Assembly (NCBI GenBank): GCA_051306415.1
Contig: JBPPNE010000337.1
Coordinates: forward strand, 1 to 15,427
Length of the DNA: 15,427 nucleotides
Reading direction: 5' to 3'
Source: CBDDRG01 sp051306415
GTDB taxonomy: Bacteria > Pseudomonadota > Gammaproteobacteria > Pseudomonadales > Porticoccaceae
In this document: positions 14,294 to 15,427 of the stretch, piece after piece
How positions within the stretch are numbered: position 1 is the stretch's first letter
How the letters are laid out: the number at the start of each line of letters is the position of its first letter
Notes under the pieces: model-generated
The model's input: the letters and a program-made list of their open reading frames with translations, nothing else
The model's database searches: none
What the model was told of the DNA's origin: nothing
Translations under genes and position numbers: made by a program

Positions 14294-15427
14294 ATGAGTC
14301 GCATTGTCTCGATCACCGCGCCCACTGCGGCCACTGTTGTCCGCATTGATGTCCAAATCGGCGCGCACTTGACGCCCGGTGCGGTGATTGGCCTGCTGAC
14401 TACCGCCGACGGCGAACTGCCAGTGCGCTGCGCCGTTGCCGGTATCGTCCAGCTGATTCATGTCGCCCCCGGCGATCGCGTGGCGGAGCGCAGCCCCCTC
14501 TGTGCCATCAAACTCAACGATGGTCGCCGTCCGATCCGGCCGGCGCCACCTGCTGATCTGGCGGACAAACACGCGCTGCTGCGACAACAGCGGGAGCGGC
14601 TGCGCATCAGCGAGGATGCCGGTCGCGCCGACGCGGTGGCGAAGCGGCACCAGCGCGGCTACCGCACCGCGCGGGAGAACCTCGACGACCTGTGCGATCC
14701 GGGATCCTTCCAGGAGTACGGTCAGCTCGCGGTGGCCGCCCAACGCCAGCGCCGCGATTTCGACGACCTCGCCGTCAACACCGCCGCCGACGGTGTCATC
14801 ACCGGGCTCGCCACCCTCAACTCGGATCTGTTTGCCGAGGACAAGGCGCGCGCGGTGGTCATCGTCAACGACTACAGCGTCCTCGCCGGCACCCAGGGCT
14901 ATTTCCATCACCGCAAGCTCGACCGCGTCATGGCGCTGGCGGCGGAGCTGCGCCTGCCGGTGGTGATGTACACCGAGGGCGGCGGCGGCCGCCCCGGCGA
15001 TACCGACCAGGTCGCGGGCATGGATGTGACCACCTTTGCGATGTGGGCGGGGCTTGCCGGCGTGGTGCCGCGCATCGCGGTCAACCACGGCTACTGCTTC
15101 GCCGGCAACGCCGCGCTGTTCGGCTGCGCCGACATCACGGTGGCGACGAAGGATTCCTGGATCGGCATGGCGGGGCCCGCGATGATCGAGGGCGGCGGCA
15201 TGGGCGTGTATCCGCCCACCGCCATCGGCCCCATCGAAGTGCAGACCACCACCGGGGTCATCGATGTGCTGGCGGAGGACGAGCGCGACGCCACCCGCCT
15301 CGCGCGCCAACTGCTGAGTTATTTCCAGGGGCCAGTGGACATCTGGCGCTGCGCCGACCAGAACCTGCTGTGGGAGCTGATGCCGGCGGATCGCCGCTAC
15401 ACCTACGATGTGCGCCGCATCATCACC
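14294..15427 (+). CDS. Biotin-dependent carboxylase carboxyltransferase with N-terminal biotinyl-like domain, 3' end outside window
   Basis: 378 visible residues. Residues 4-75 form a biotinyl/lipoyl-like domain (ITAPTAATVVRIDV..GAHLTPGAVIGLL, then VAGIVQLIHVAPGDRVAERSPLCAI). At the position of EAMKM the sequence is TTADG, so the biotinylated Lys is Asp39. From about residue 110 comes an acyl-CoA carboxyltransferase domain: DPGSFQEYGQL, GVITGLATL, YSVLAGTQGYFHHRKLDRVMALA, LPVVMYTEGGGGRPGDTD, and a second crotonase-like stretch with GYCFAGNAALFGCADI and SWIGMAGPAMIEGGGMGVY. Such subunits move CO2 from carboxybiotin to acyl-CoA (acetyl-, propionyl- or methylcrotonyl-CoA) together with a separate biotin carboxylase, which would be encoded beyond the right edge or elsewhere. 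The ATG at 14294 has only a weak CGGAA site. The family assignment is firm; the acyl substrate is not known. Confidence 0.85.
   Translation, partial: MSRIVSITAPTAATVVRIDVQIGAHLTPGAVIGLLTTADGELPVRCAVAGIVQLIHVAPGDRVAERSPLCAIKLNDGRRPIRPAPPADLADKHALLRQQRERLRISEDAGRADAVAKRHQRGYRTARENLDDLCDPGSFQEYGQLAVAAQRQRRDFDDLAVNTAADGVITGLATLNSDLFAEDKARAVVIVNDYSVLAGTQGYFHHRKLDRVMALAAELRLPVVMYTEGGGGRPGDTDQVAGMDVTTFAMWAGLAGVVPRIAVNHGYCFAGNAALFGCADITVATKDSWIGMAGPAMIEGGGMGVYPPTAIGPIEVQTTTGVIDVLAEDERDATRLARQLLSYFQGPVDIWRCADQNLLWELMPADRRYTYDVRRIIT

Noticed and set aside
14177..15310. 377-codon open frame on the - strand opposite the carboxyltransferase
   Set aside because: Antisense to a clear carboxyltransferase; no recognisable domain.

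Overview
The window is GC-rich, with short intergenic gaps and well-spaced Shine-Dalgarno sequences. Its gene families (type I Baeyer-Villiger monooxygenase, full-length PEP synthase, long non-canonical pyruvate kinase, SbmA/YddA-like ABC protein, PrlF antitoxin) suggest a chromosomal segment of a proteobacterium, most likely a gammaproteobacterium. That placement is an inference from gene content. No rRNA, tRNA or CRISPR array was seen.

Layout. 1-1313 (-) is a type I Baeyer-Villiger monooxygenase cut by the window edge. 1487-3904 (-) is PEP synthase, full length and with its catalytic His and Cys, but broken by an in-frame TAG at codon 97. About 4060-6650 is a visibly more AT-rich accessory segment. 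It holds a PrlF-type antitoxin and a PemK/MazF-like toxin in overlapping frames, then a 551-residue protein of unknown function with a coiled coil, then the wreck of a DUF1156-type DNA methylase start (frameshift plus stop). A 30-codon reading frame before the 551-residue gene carries a similar methylase-like start. 6704-7825 (+) is a GH5-type glucanase with Lys in place of the usual Asn before its acid/base Glu. 7853-9677 (-) is an SbmA/YddA-like ABC gene with two in-frame stops, a probable frameshift, and an ATPase domain that has lost Walker A, signature and Walker B residues. 9742-10137 (-) is a double TM2-domain membrane protein. 10153-10305 is a MITE-like inverted-repeat element. 10547-12400 (+) is a long pyruvate kinase-like protein lacking the usual C-terminal domain. 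12477-13130 (-) is a dual-specificity-type phosphatase, and 13157-13879 (-) upstream of it is a sulfotransferase. 14294 to the window end (+) is a biotin-dependent carboxylase carboxyltransferase with an N-terminal biotinyl-like domain that lacks the biotin-accepting Lys.

How it fits together. PEP synthase and the pyruvate kinase-like enzyme act in opposite directions at the PEP/pyruvate node but are not in one operon. The central segment looks like the eroded remains of a defence island: a toxin-antitoxin pair, an unknown large protein, and the stub of a methylase. Several genes show recent or advanced decay (ppsA, the ABC gene, the methylase stub), and three others have substitutions at normally conserved positions (GH5, carboxyltransferase, sulfotransferase). 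The best candidate for something undescribed is the 551-residue protein with its lost methylase partner. Its function cannot be read from the sequence.
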